A DNA stretch of 64,000 nucleotides from assembly GCA_963818205.1 (NCBI GenBank), contig CAWFRG010000014.1, positions 62,001 through 126,000 on the forward strand. Reading direction: 5' to 3'. This stretch comes from CAVVYV01 sp963818205. Its GTDB lineage: Bacteria > Actinomycetota > Thermoleophilia > Solirubrobacterales > 70-9. Both the position numbers and the translations under genes were made by a program. Numbering within the stretch: the first letter of the stretch is position 1; each line of letters starts with the position of its first letter. This document shows positions 15,358-24,587 of this stretch, piece after piece. The notes under the pieces are model-generated. The model did not search any database and had not been told where the DNA came from. It saw only the letters and a program-made list of their open reading frames with translations.

Positions 15358-16728
15358 TCAGTAGAGCTGGAGATAGCGGTCGATCTCCCATTTAGTGATC
15401 TGCTCGTGCGCGGCCTGCCACTCCCGCCGCTTGCAGCGGACGAAGTAGTCGACGTAGTCCTCCTCCCCGACCGAGCCGAGCGCCTTGCGGAGTACCTCGT
15501 TCCGCTCGACCTCACGGGTAGCGTCGAGCAGGTTGGCCGGGAGCGTCTCGATCCCCAGGTTCCGCCGGTCCTCCTCGGTCGTCTCGTACATGTTCATGTT
15601 GGTCGGCTCTCCCGGGTCGACCTCGTTCTCGATCCCGTCGAGACCCGCGGCGAGAATTGCCGTCGCGGCGAGATAGGGATTGCAGGACCCGTCCACCGTG
15701 CGGTCCTCGATCCGTCCCGGCTCGGGGATCCGGAGCATCACCGTCCGGTTGTTCCAGCCGTAGGTGACATAGGCCGGAGCCCAGGTCGCGCCGCTCGCCG
15801 GGGCGCCGATCACGAGCCGCTTGTAGGAGGGGACGGTGGGAGCCGTGAGCGCGATGTAGGCCTTGGCGTGCTTCTTCAGCCCGCCGAGGAAGTTGTATCC
15901 GGTCTCGCTGAGGCCCATTCCGCGCTCGTCCTTGCTCCTATCGGCATCGAACAGATTGACCTCGCCGTCCCAGAGGCTCATGTGCATGTGGCAGCCGTTG
16001 CCGGTCAGGTGCGCAAACGGCTTCGGCATGAAGGTGGCGAGCAGGCCGCGCTCCTGGGCCATCGCCTCGACCATGTAGCGGAAGAAGATCGCCCGGTCGC
16101 AGGTGGTGAGCGCGTCCGCGTAGACGAAGTTCTGCTCGAACTGTCCGTTGGCGTCCTCGTGGTCGGTGGCGTACAGCCCCCAGCCGAGCGAGTTGACGTT
16201 CTTGACGACCTCGGAGACGAAGTCGAAGTTCCGGGTCAGCGCCCGGGCGTCGTAGCAGGGCTGCTCGAGGGTGTCGAGCGGGTCGGCGACCTCGATCCCG
16301 CCGTCCTCGGTCTTGCGCACCAGGAAGTACTCGAGCTCGAAGCCGATCTTGAACTCGTAGCCGGCGTCCCTGGCGCGCTCGAGCTGATGGCGCAGGATCG
16401 TCCGCGGGCAGTAGGGCCACTCCTCGCCCTCGACAGTGGCGTCGCTCGAGAACCAGCCGATGGTCGGCTTCCAGGGCAGCTTGGTGAAGGAACCGACGTC
16501 CGGCATCGCGATCAGGTCGGGGCTGTCGGGCGTCTGGCCGATGTCCCCCGCCGCGAACCCGGCGAAGCCGGCGCCGTCGGTGAACAGGCCCTCGAGCTCC
16601 TCCGCCGGAATCAGCTTCGCGTTCGGCTTCGCGTGCATGTCCACGAAGCTCGCGAACAGGAACTCGATTCCCTCGTCGGAGACCGCCTTCCGGACATCGT
16701 CGGCGGTTGGGCGCGCCTCAGCGCTCAT
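15358..16728 (-). CDS. gmaS: Glutamine-synthetase-like enzyme, gamma-glutamylmethylamide synthetase type
   Basis: 456 residues from ATG at 16728, chosen because GGAG lies nine bases upstream; an in-frame GTG at 16743 is the alternative. Glutamine-synthetase fold: KIGFELEYFLVRK (metal ligands), YATDHEDANGQFEQNF, LTGNGCHMHMSLWDG, YGWNNRTVMLRIPEPGRIED and DGSCNPYLAATAILAAGLDG. Next to MgsABC the best assignment is ATP-dependent joining of methylamine to glutamate, the first step of the N-methylglutamate pathway. Other amine-specific GS-III-like enzymes (isopropylamide, GlxBCD-linked GlnT) cannot be excluded without phylogeny. Confidence 0.8.
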   Translation of the reverse strand: MSAEARPTADDVRKAVSDEGIEFLFASFVDMHAKPNAKLIPAEELEGLFTDGAGFAGFAAGDIGQTPDSPDLIAMPDVGSFTKLPWKPTIGWFSSDATVEGEEWPYCPRTILRHQLERARDAGYEFKIGFELEYFLVRKTEDGGIEVADPLDTLEQPCYDARALTRNFDFVSEVVKNVNSLGWGLYATDHEDANGQFEQNFVYADALTTCDRAIFFRYMVEAMAQERGLLATFMPKPFAHLTGNGCHMHMSLWDGEVNLFDADRSKDERGMGLSETGYNFLGGLKKHAKAYIALTAPTVPSYKRLVIGAPASGATWAPAYVTYGWNNRTVMLRIPEPGRIEDRTVDGSCNPYLAATAILAAGLDGIENEVDPGEPTNMNMYETTEEDRRNLGIETLPANLLDATREVERNEVLRKALGSVGEEDYVDYFVRCKRREWQAAHEQITKWEIDRYLQLY

Positions 16729-16743
16729 CGCACGGGACTCCAC

Positions 16744-17006
16744 CCGAGCCCATCAGCAGGAATTGCGCAGGCGATCCGCGACATTGGTTGTACGTATCTC
16801 ACATACTCACTTCCCGGGCAATAGTGAAACGGCCCAGGATTTGCCTAGATCGTATGTATAGCGCCCACATGCCTTCGGGATCTGGGACGCTACGGCGTCA
16901 GCGCCGATGGCTGAGGCCGGGGCTCGCCCGACCCTCGCGCTGCGAGCATCTGCGAGCGCCGCGCTGCTAACGCTCGGCTATCCGTCGTGCGATCTTGCTT
17001 CTCGGA
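16744..17006. promoter_or_regulatory. Non-coding region upstream of the gmaS-mgs-fdh operon
   Basis: 263 bases with no convincing gene. The part nearest gmaS (about 16780-16860) is markedly less GC-rich than its surroundings and holds GTAT-CTCAC-ATAC (16794-16806) and a TTGTAC (16788-16793), so it is the likely promoter/operator of the minus-strand operon. The other half is GC-rich with short imperfect repeats of CGAGC/GCGAGC. It also separates the operon from the aminotransferase gene on the same strand. Confidence 0.4.
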
Positions 17007-18150
17007 TCATCCGGCGACCGCGACCCGCTGGCCCTCGACGATCGCGGTCGCCGCCTCGAAGACGCGGTCGGCCACCTCCGTGCGAGCGTTTGGGCCCATC
17101 AGCCCAACCCGCCAAATCGGGGGCGAATCCGGGCCAAGGGAGCCCCCAACCTCGATCCCCTCCTCGGCGAGCAGCCGCTTCTGCACCGCCTTGCCATCGA
17201 TCCCATCGGGAACGCGGATCGCCGTCAGCGGGGCGAGCTGGTGATCCGGTTCCGCCAGAAGCGCGAAGCCGCCCTCCCGCGCCCGCTCCTGCAAATGGTC
17301 ACCGGCCTCTGCGTGTCTCGCCCAGCGCCGCTCGAGGCCCTCGAGCAGAGCCTGGCGAAGCACCTCGTGGAGGGCGTAAATATGAAGGATCGGGGCGGTG
17401 TGGTGGTAGGTGGCCGGGCGATCCACCCAGTAGGCCTTGAGGAGCTCGAGGTCGAGCGAGAACGGCACCGCTGTCCGCCTGGTGCGCACCCGTTCGAGCG
17501 CCCGGTCGGAAACGGCGATCGGGGACATCCCGGGCGGCGCCGCCAGGCACTTCTGAGTGCAGGAGTAGGCATAGTCGATCCCCCAGCCGTCGAAGTCGAA
17601 CTCGACTCCACCGAGAGTGGTCACGCAGTCGACCATCAGGAGGGTCTCGCGCCCCCGCATGGCGGCGCCAAGCTCCGCCACGGGGTGCTCGCTGCCGGTC
17701 GACGTCTCGCCATGGACGACCGCGAGCAGCCGCGCTCGCGGGTGCCGATCGAGGGCGGCGAGGAGGCGCTCGTTGGGCACATGCTCGCCCCAATCCGCCG
17801 AGACCTCCTCGACCTGCCCTCCATGGCGCCGCGCGATCTCGGCGATTCGCCTGCCGAAGTACCCGGTCGTCCCGACGATCACCGTGTCGCCCGGCTCGAC
17901 CAGGTTCGCCAGGCCGGCCTCCATCCCCGATGTTCCGGTCGCCTGCAGCGGCAGTACCAGCCCCGAATCCGCGCGGTAAACCCGGCGAAGCAGCGTCGAT
18001 CAGGTCGAGCAGGATGTCGTGCAGCTCGGGGTCGAGGTGCCCGAGCATGGGCCTTCGCATCGCCTCTAGCGCAGCGGGGTCGAGGTTGGTCGGACCCGGC
18101 CCGCAGAGCAGCCTTTCGGACGGCGAGATCGGAGCAGGGAATGCGCCCAT
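17007..18150 (-). CDS. Class V aminotransferase, serine/alanine-glyoxylate type (one frameshift)
   Basis: About 380 residues of the PLP-dependent class V fold. N-terminal LLCGPGPTNLDPAALEAM and MLGHLDPE are typical of alanine/serine-glyoxylate aminotransferases. After a one-base shift near 17990 come LQATGTSGMEAGL, VVHGETSTGSEHP, DCVTTLGGVEFDFDGWGID and YSCTQKCLAAPPG with the PLP lysine. Beside malyl-CoA lyase and C1-folate genes, serine-glyoxylate aminotransferase (serine cycle) is the attractive role, but PucG-like ureidoglycine or alanine specificity is possible. It is divergent from the LysR gene, which probably controls it. Confidence 0.8.
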
Positions 18151-18200
18151 GCGGCGAGCACCTTCGCACAGCGAGCCCTTGGCTTCAAACTAAGAAAACG

Positions 18201-18219
18201 CTTGAATCGATAGGTCAAG
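18201..18219. promoter_or_regulatory. Candidate LysR operator
   Basis: CTTGA (18201-18205) and TCAAG (18215-18219) form an exact inverted repeat with a nine-base spacer. They lie between the divergent aminotransferase (start 18150) and LysR (start 18229) genes. Size, symmetry and position fit a LysR T-N11-A type site that would serve both autoregulation and control of the neighbour. Confidence 0.5.
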
Positions 18220-18228
18220 CCCTATACA

Positions 18229-19188
18229 TTGGACAACCGCTTGGCTGTCACCCTGACTCAGCTCTCGGCCTTCCTCGCCGTCGTTCGCAGCGGCTCGGTC
18301 ACCGCCGCGGCCGAGGAGCTCGTCGTAACTCAGCCGTCGGTTTCCGCGGCGGTTGCGGCTCTCGAACGGGAGCTCGGCGTGCAGCTGACGGAGCGCGTTG
18401 GTCGCGGCGTCAGGCCGACTCCGGCCGGCAACACATATGCGCGGTACGCGACCGACGTCCTCGCCCTGCTCAAGGAAGGCTCCGAGGTGGCCGGCGAGGT
18501 CGCCCGGGGCGCCGGAAGTCACCTCCGGATCACCGCCGTGACCACCGCCGGGGAGTACCTGTTGCCGCCGTTGATCCGGGCCTTCCGGGAGGTTCACCCC
18601 GAGCTCGAGCTGAGCGTCGACGTCGGCAATCGGCAAGAGGTCTTCCGGCGACTCGAGGCCCACGAGGCCGACGTCGCGATCTCCGGCCGCGCTCCGGCGG
18701 ATCGCGGCTTCGAGGCGGTGCAGTTCCTCGACAACGAGTTCGTCCTGATCACGGCACCCGGCGACCCCCTCGCGAAGCGCCCCTGGGTAGCGGTCGACGA
18801 GCTCGCCCACACCCCCTGGCTGATGCGCGAGCAGGGATCGGGGACCCGCCGCCTCTGCGAGGTGTACCTGGATTCCAACCAGCTTCAGCCACCGCTGCTC
18901 ACCCTTGGATCGAATGGTGCGATCAAGAACGCCGCCAGGATGGGGCTGGGGATCGCGCTTCAATCCCGTGACGCGGTGGAGCTCGAGCTCGGCTCCGGCC
19001 ACCTGGCGGCGATCAGCCCGCGCGGGGGGCTGCCGAAGCGATCCTGGCACGCGGTCAGGTCAACCGTGGGGCCGAGCCCGGAGTCAGTCGACACCTTCAT
19101 CGACTTCGTCCGCTCGCCGGCGGCCCGCGAAGAGCTCACCCGCGCTCGCGAGGGCAAAGCGAAAAGGAGTGACCAGGCTCAGGAGTGA
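18229..19188 (+). CDS. LysR family regulator, CbbR/QscR-like
   Basis: 319 residues from TTG at 18229. The winged helix-turn-helix is at residues 9-66 (LTQLSAFLAVVRSGSVTAAA, then TQPSVSAAVAALERELGVQL). The effector domain contains LRITAVTTAGEYLLPPLI and MREQGSGTRR. The GSGTRR segment and start of the domain resemble CbbR/CysB-type proteins that sense phosphorylated or carboxylated metabolites. Neighbours are phosphoribulokinase, malyl-CoA lyase and the glyoxylate aminotransferase, so it probably controls C1/CO2 assimilation genes (inference). Its 3' end overlaps the convergent phosphoribulokinase frame. Confidence 0.85.
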   Translation: MDNRLAVTLTQLSAFLAVVRSGSVTAAAEELVVTQPSVSAAVAALERELGVQLTERVGRGVRPTPAGNTYARYATDVLALLKEGSEVAGEVARGAGSHLRITAVTTAGEYLLPPLIRAFREVHPELELSVDVGNRQEVFRRLEAHEADVAISGRAPADRGFEAVQFLDNEFVLITAPGDPLAKRPWVAVDELAHTPWLMREQGSGTRRLCEVYLDSNQLQPPLLTLGSNGAIKNAARMGLGIALQSRDAVELELGSGHLAAISPRGGLPKRSWHAVRSTVGPSPESVDTFIDFVRSPAAREELTRAREGKAKRSDQAQE

Positions 19189-20139
19189 AGCGCCGAATCG
19201 GCGCCGGTGACGCCCGGGAGGCGACGGTCGTGGGGATCGATCCCCGCGCTCGATCTCGGCGCGCGTCGAGACGAGGTGATACAGCAACAAGGTCTGGGCG
19301 AGAGCGAGCGACTCCGAGCGGTGCAAGTCGGTCCCGATCGTGAACTCCCCGAGCCGCTGAGCGCGGAGCCGACTCGCGTACTGCATCCGCTCCCAGATCG
19401 CGTCCTCCAGCTCGGCCGCGAGCGACGAATCGGTCTCACCCGGGATTCGAAGCAGCGATTCCTGCCCGCGGCGAACCAGAGTCGGGCCGTCCCCGTCGGG
19501 TCGCAGAAACGGGGACAGATCGGGGTGCCTGAGGGTGTCCCGGAGAATCAGGTGGGCGTCGAGTCGCTCGGGGTCGTCGCTGACGAAGGGCGTGAACGAG
19601 ATCACGATGTCCGCGCGCGCTCGCTGGGGCTGGATATAGGTCTCCGCGTCGTGCTCTCGGAGGTCGAGCTCGTTGATCACCTCATGGGTCGTATAGCCCC
19701 GGCGCGTGCAGTCACGAGTGAGCTTCCATTTCCGCCTCAGGGCCTCGGGTGGCGCCAGAAACACGCGGATGTCATGCGCGGCGCAAAGCTCCTCGGAGTG
19801 GAAGCCGAGCAGGGCCTCCACCACCACGTATGAGCTCGGACGCACGTACTCGGGCGGACCCAGGGTCCCGTTGCGGTGGTCGTACACCGGCTTCAGAATC
19901 GGGCGTCGCGCTCGGAGATGCCCGATGTGCTGTCCGAGGATGTCGAGGTGGTTTGCGGCCGGGTCGAGCGGGGTGGTGCCGAGCTCGGCGCGCTCCCGTC
20001 GCCCGTAGCGGTGATAGTCGTCGCCACTGATGTAGGAGACGTGGTCGCGGCCTCCGAGAATGCGAACGAGGCCACGAGTGAGGGTGGTCTTACCGGCTGC
20101 GGAGTCGCCCACGACTCCGAGAACGACCGGCCGGGTCAT
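19084..20139 (-). CDS. prk: Phosphoribulokinase
   Basis: 351 residues as read. P-loop GVVGDSAAGKTTLTRG, ISGDDYHRYGRRERAELG, HLDILGQHIGHL, PVYDHRNGTLG and KLTRDCTRRGYTTHEVINEL with DAETYIQPQR are phosphoribulokinase motifs, not uridine-kinase ones. It makes ribulose 1,5-bisphosphate from ribulose 5-phosphate. No RuBisCO gene lies in the window. The last 35 residues or so are basic and antisense to the LysR gene; another frame would stop at 19179, so the true end may be near there. It stands 75 bases downstream of malyl-CoA lyase on the same strand. Confidence 0.82.
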   Translation of the reverse strand: MTRPVVLGVVGDSAAGKTTLTRGLVRILGGRDHVSYISGDDYHRYGRRERAELGTTPLDPAANHLDILGQHIGHLRARRPILKPVYDHRNGTLGPPEYVRPSSYVVVEALLGFHSEELCAAHDIRVFLAPPEALRRKWKLTRDCTRRGYTTHEVINELDLREHDAETYIQPQRARADIVISFTPFVSDDPERLDAHLILRDTLRHPDLSPFLRPDGDGPTLVRRGQESLLRIPGETDSSLAAELEDAIWERMQYASRLRAQRLGEFTIGTDLHRSESLALAQTLLLYHLVSTRAEIERGDRSPRPSPPGRHRRRFGASLLSLVTPFRFALASAGELFAGRRRADEVDEGVD

Positions 20140-20213
20140 CGGCGAAGAATGCCATAGCCGGAGAGCCCCGGCGGGCGAATCATCCAGCTCGGGACCGACG
20201 GTGGTCGTGAGCG

Positions 20214-21231
20214 TCAGCCGTTCGACGCAGCGCCCACCACTCGCACCGCCCCGGACCCGTCCTGTCGCTCTTCGATCAGCTCGATCTTCGCCAGGAGGTG
20301 TTCGGCCATCCTCAGCGAGGCGGCGTCGATCAGGCGCCCATCGAGTGAGACCGCGCCCTTGCCGGCCTCAGCGGCCTCCTCCATTGCCGCCTTCACCCTC
20401 CGGGTCCGTGAGACCAGGCGCTCGTTCGGCGAGAAGACCTCGTTCGCCAGCTCGATCTGGGAGGGGTGGATGCACCACTTGCCCTCGAAGCCGAGGATCG
20501 AAGCGCGGCGGGCAGCCACCAGGTAGCCCTCGGGGTCGCTGAAGTCGCCGAATGGGCCGTCGATCGGCCTCAGCCCCTGCGCCCGGCAGGTGACCGCGAT
20601 TCGAGCCAGGGGGTAGTGCCACTGGTCCCCCCAGTGGAGGTCGCGGCCGTCGCCGTCCGTGGCGTCCGGATCCGTGATCACCGCGTACCCCGCGTCCGAG
20701 CCCCCGATCGAAGCGGTCTGGCTCTGGATCGACGCGGCGTAGTCCGCGACGCCGAAGATCAGCGCCTCCATCCGATCCGGGGAGCTGGCGGCGATCTCGT
20801 CGAGGTTCACCATCCCGGGCGCGGTCTCGATCAGCGCCGAGATCCCGATCCGATCGCTCGATCCCGACCTCCTCCTCGATCTGCGACAACAGCGTGGCGA
20901 GCAGATGGATGTCGGCCGCGCAGCTCGCCTTCGGGAGCAGGACGGTGTCGAGCCAGCGACCACTCTGCTCGACGACGTCGACGATGTCCCGGTAGCAGTA
21001 GCGCGTGTCGAGCCCGTTGATCCTGAGGGTGACCGTGCAGCCGCTCCAGTCGAGCTCCCGAAGGGCAGCGATCACGTTTTCCCGCGCCTGAGGCTTGTCG
21101 TCCGGCGCGACTGCGTCCTCGAGATCGAGCATGACGACATCAGCTCCGAGGCTCGGCGCCTTCTCGAGCATCCGCTCGCTGGTGCCGGGGACGCACAGCT
21201 CGCTGCGGTGCAAGCGCACTGGGATTGTCAT
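20214..21231 (-). CDS. HpcH/HpaI-family lyase, malyl-CoA lyase type (one frameshift)
   Basis: About 338 residues. It starts VRLHRSELCVPGTSERML with DVVMLDLEDAVAPDDKP, the metal and phosphate-binding core of citrate-lyase-beta/malyl-CoA lyase proteins. A one-base shift near 20858 separates the halves; the second holds ALIETAPGMVNLDEIAASSP, FGVADYAASI and WCIHPSQIELANEVFSP. The GVADYAAS motif is typical of L-malyl-CoA/methylmalyl-CoA lyases. It would split malyl-CoA to acetyl-CoA and glyoxylate (serine cycle or ethylmalonyl-CoA pathway). The adjacent aminotransferase can use glyoxylate. Confidence 0.83.
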
Positions 21232-21408
21232 TGCTCCTCCTCACTCGAAGAGATCGAACGGGGTGGGGAGTCAACCGCCTCGGGGCTCGTCGATCAAGCA
21301 AACTGCCACGCGGACATATAGATAAAAGGCTGAGGAATCTCCTGAGCTCTTAGGAAGAAGTTTCTGTCTGGGATCGGGGAACCGCCCGCCGTGGCGCCCA
21401 CCTTGCCT

Positions 21409-21425
21409 CTTTGTACCAATTTGTC
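21409..21425. promoter_or_regulatory. 17-bp motif upstream of the sox/mgd operon, shared with the gmaS2 promoter region
   Basis: CTTTGTACCAATTTGTC lies just before soxD. The reverse complement of 38279-38295, read in the direction of its own operon, is CTTTGTACCTTTTTGTC: 15 of 17 bases agree and both copies have the same orientation to the gene they precede. It is probably a binding site of a shared regulator, such as the GntR protein at 28865, or a shared promoter. Confidence 0.55.
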
Positions 21426-21446
21426 TAGTCTATGAGCGAAAGCGCG

Positions 21447-21701
21447 ATGTCGTTTCTCCTCACCTGTCCCAACTGCGGCGAGCGCGAGATCACCGACTTC
21501 ACCTTCGGGGGTGAGGTGGTGCCCAGGCCGACGCGAAAGCCCTCGCCGCGCGACCTCAACACCTACAACTACTTCCGCCGCAACGTCGCCGGCCCGCAGC
21601 GCGAGTGGTGGTATCACCGCTCCGGTTGCCGAGCCTGGTTCCTAGCCGATCGCGACACCACCACCAACGAGGTCAGCTGGGTGGGGCTCCCGGAACATTG
21701 A
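21447..21701 (+). CDS. soxD: Sarcosine oxidase delta / N-methylglutamate dehydrogenase subunit B-like
   Basis: 84 residues from ATG at 21447; an ATG at 21432 is in frame but adds non-family residues. MSFLLTCPNCGERE begins the small zinc-binding subunit, followed by FTFGGEVVPRP, YNYFRRNVAGPQREWWYHR and GCRAWFLADRD. Cysteines in CPNCG and the later GCR bind zinc. The subunit caps the alpha-beta interface of the heterotetramer. It is the first gene of the plus-strand operon and its stop overlaps the TTG start of soxA. Confidence 0.9.
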   Translation: MSFLLTCPNCGEREITDFTFGGEVVPRPTRKPSPRDLNTYNYFRRNVAGPQREWWYHRSGCRAWFLADRDTTTNEVSWVGLPEH

Positions 21702-24587
21702 GCAACCGCCTCCCCCCCAGCCCGAACGAACGCATAAGCCGCGGCCGCACGGTCGAGTTCAGCTTCGACGGCAAGCGGATCGAGGCGCTCGAGGGCGACA
21801 CGATTGGCTCGGCCTTGCACGCCGCCGGCCGGCGCGTGCTCTCGCGCAGCTTCAAGTACCACCGGCCGCGCGGCCTGCTCTGTTGCGCCGGCCAGTGCCC
21901 CAACTGCCTGGTCGAGGTGGATGGCTGGCCCGGCGTCCGCGCCTGCACGGAGCCGGTGCGCGCGGGGATGAAGGTGAGCCACATGAACGCACAGCCCTCG
22001 CTGGGCTTCGACGCGATGCGCGCCACCGACTTCTTCGGTAGCCGGCTGACTCCGCCCGGCTTCTACTACAAGACCTTCATCCGGCCTCGGCGCCTGTGGC
22101 CGCTGTGGGAGAAAGTGCTCCGGCGCGCCGCCGGCCTCGGCCGCCTGCCCCGCCACCAGGCTCACCGCAACTGGCGCACCGAGTATCGGCGACGGCACGC
22201 CGACGTGCTGGTGGTGGGCGGTGGCATCGCCGGCATGACCGCGGCTCTGCGCGCCGCCGAGATCGGCGGCGACGTCGTCCTGGTGGACGACGGCCCTGAG
22301 CTGGGCGGGGCGATGCTGGCCGGCAACGGCGCCGGCGAGGCCCGGGAGCTGGCCGCTCGGGTTCGCTCCGCCGGCGTCGAGGTGCTCGCCCCCGCCGCCG
22401 CGCTCGGCTTCTTCGACGGACTCGTGCCCGTCTGGCGAGGGAGCACGCTGCACCAGGTTCGGGCCGACCGTCACATCGCCGCCACCGGATCGATCGAGCA
22501 GCCGCTGCTGTTCGAGGGCAACGACCTCCCGGGGGTGATGCTCTGCTCCGGCGCCGAGCGGCTCGCCTCGCTCTACGGGGTCCGGCCGGGGCGGACGGCG
22601 GTCATTGCCACCACCGGCGACCGCGGGATCGAGTCCGCGCTGGCGCTGAGCGGAGCCGGGGTCGCCGTCTCGAGCGTGGTCGACTCGCGCCCGGCGGGAG
22701 CCGTCGCGGAAGAGCTCGCGGGGCCACTCGAAATGGCGGGGATCCCGCTGCTGTCCGCAAGCGCCGTGGTCGAGGCGATCGGCCGCCGAGGGGTCCGTGG
22801 GGCGGTGATCGCCGCGTTGGATGAGGGCGGACGGCCTGTCGCGGGCTCCGAGCGCGGCCTCGACTGCGACCTGCTCGGTGTATCGGGCGGGACAGTGCCG
22901 TCGACCTCGCTGCTGCTGCAGGCGGGCGCCAAGGCCCGCTGGGACGCGGCGAGCGGCGCCTACCTCCCGGACCAGGCCCCGCCGGGCATCTACGCGGCGG
23001 GCGCGGTCGCGGGGCAGGGGTCAAGGGGCGAGGCCGAGGTATCGGGCTCCGTCGCCGGCGCCGAGGCCGCCCTCTCGCTCGAGCTCGGGGGCGAGGACGA
23101 CCGCGAGCGCCTCGAGGCCGACCGCGAGAAGCTGAGCGGCGAGGGCGAGCAGGGCGCGGCGCCGCTGGTGCCCGAGACGGGCTCGAACCCGAAGCACAAG
23201 CGCTGCTTCGCCTGCCTCTGCGAGGACGTCACCAGCAAGGACATCGGCGTCTCGATCGAGGAGGGCTACGACTCGCTCGAGCTGCTGAAGCGCTACACGA
23301 CCGTGACCATGGGCCCGTGCCAGGGCCGGATGTGCCAGCTGCCGTCGATCCGCCAGATGTCGGCCGAGACCGGAGCCTCCGTCGAGGAGGTGGGCCTGAC
23401 CACCGCGCGGCCTCCGTGGTCGGCGGTGCCGATGGGAGCGCTCGCCGGGCGGCCGTTCGAGCCCGCCAAGCGCTCGGCCGTGCACGGTCGTCACCGGGAG
23501 CTCGGAGGCAACGTGATGTGGGCGGGTGACTGGCGGCGGCCCTACGACTACGGCGACCCCGAGGCCGAGACGATGTCCGTCCACGACAGCGTTGGCCTGA
23601 TCGACGTCTCGACCCTGGGCAAGCTGATCGTCCGCGGGCCGGAGGCCGGCCGCCTTCCTCAACCTGCTCTATCCCAACCGCTTCGACAACCTGAAGCCGG
23701 GCCGGATCCGCTACGGGGTGCTCGGCGACGACGCCGGCCGGATAACCGACGACGGGACAGTCTGCCGCCTGGACGACGAGTCCTTCTACGTCACCACCAC
23801 CTCCAGCGGCGCCGATGCGGTGGAGAGCTGGTTCGCCTGGTGGCTCGCGGAGTGGGACCTCGAGGTTCACCTGACCGAGGTCAGCCAGGGTCTCAGCGCC
23901 TTCAACCTCGCCGGCCCCCGCTCGCGCGAGATCCTCTCCGCTCTCACCGATCTCGACTGCTCCAACGACTCCTTCTCCTACCTGGACGGAAAGCGCGCGC
24001 ATGTGGCCGGCGTGCCATGCCTGCTGCTTCGCATCGGCTTCGTCGGAGAGCTCGGCTACGAGCTGCACTGCCCGGGGCCTCTCGCCGAGCACCTCTGGGA
24101 CGTGCTCGTCGAGGCCGGTGAGCCCGACGGGATCAGGGCGTTCGGACTCGAGCCCCAGCGCATCCTCCGGCTTCAGAAGATGCACATCCTGGTCGGCCAG
24201 GACACCGACGCCGAGTCGAACGCGCTCGAGGCGGCGATGCCCTGGATCGTCAAGCTCGACAAGGACGAGGACTTCATCGGCCGCTGGGCACTGGAGTCCG
24301 TGCAGGAGCGCGGCGAGGAGAACAAGCTCGTCGGCTTCACGATCTCCAACGGAGACGTCCCCCGGGAGGGCGCCGCCGTGGTGGGCGACGGCGGCGAGCC
24401 GGTCGGGCGGGTGACCTCGTCGCGCTTCTCGCCCAAGCTCGCCCGCTCCATCGGCCTCGCCTGGGTGCCGATCGCCCTGGCCGAGGACGGCGCGACGATC
24501 ACCCTGGCCGACGACGGGAGGCGGCTGAGCGCCCAGGTGCAGACCGCGCCCTTCTACGACCCCGACCAGGAGCGGCTGCGGGGATGA
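21698..24587 (+). CDS. soxA: Sarcosine oxidase alpha / N-methylglutamate dehydrogenase subunit C-like (one frameshift)
   Basis: About 963 residues from TTG at 21698. N-terminal 2Fe-2S-fold domain with CCAGQCPNCLVEVDG; FAD/NAD domain from VLVVGGGIAGMTAALRAAEI; cysteine-rich CFACLCEDV and GPCQGRMCQLPS; C-terminal GcvT-like folate domain with FNLAGPRSREIL, GELGYELHCPG and GVVGDGG-like turns. One extra base near 23650 breaks the frame inside the folate domain; AAFLNLLYPNRF restores it. The C-terminal domain passes the oxidised methyl group to tetrahydrofolate as 5,10-methylene-THF. Sequence alone does not separate sarcosine oxidase from N-methylglutamate dehydrogenase. Confidence 0.9.

Noticed and set aside
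12327..16728. Calling the operon an ordinary glutamate synthase plus glutamine synthetase for ammonium assimilation
   Set aside because: The subunits are split into three small proteins, there is no NADPH-binding GltD subunit, and the operon ends in formate dehydrogenase; this matches MgsABC/GlxBCD-type systems better.
14449..16824. Long plus-strand frame over mgsA and gmaS
   Set aside because: Antisense shadow of two well-conserved overlapping genes; no domain recognised and no ribosome site.
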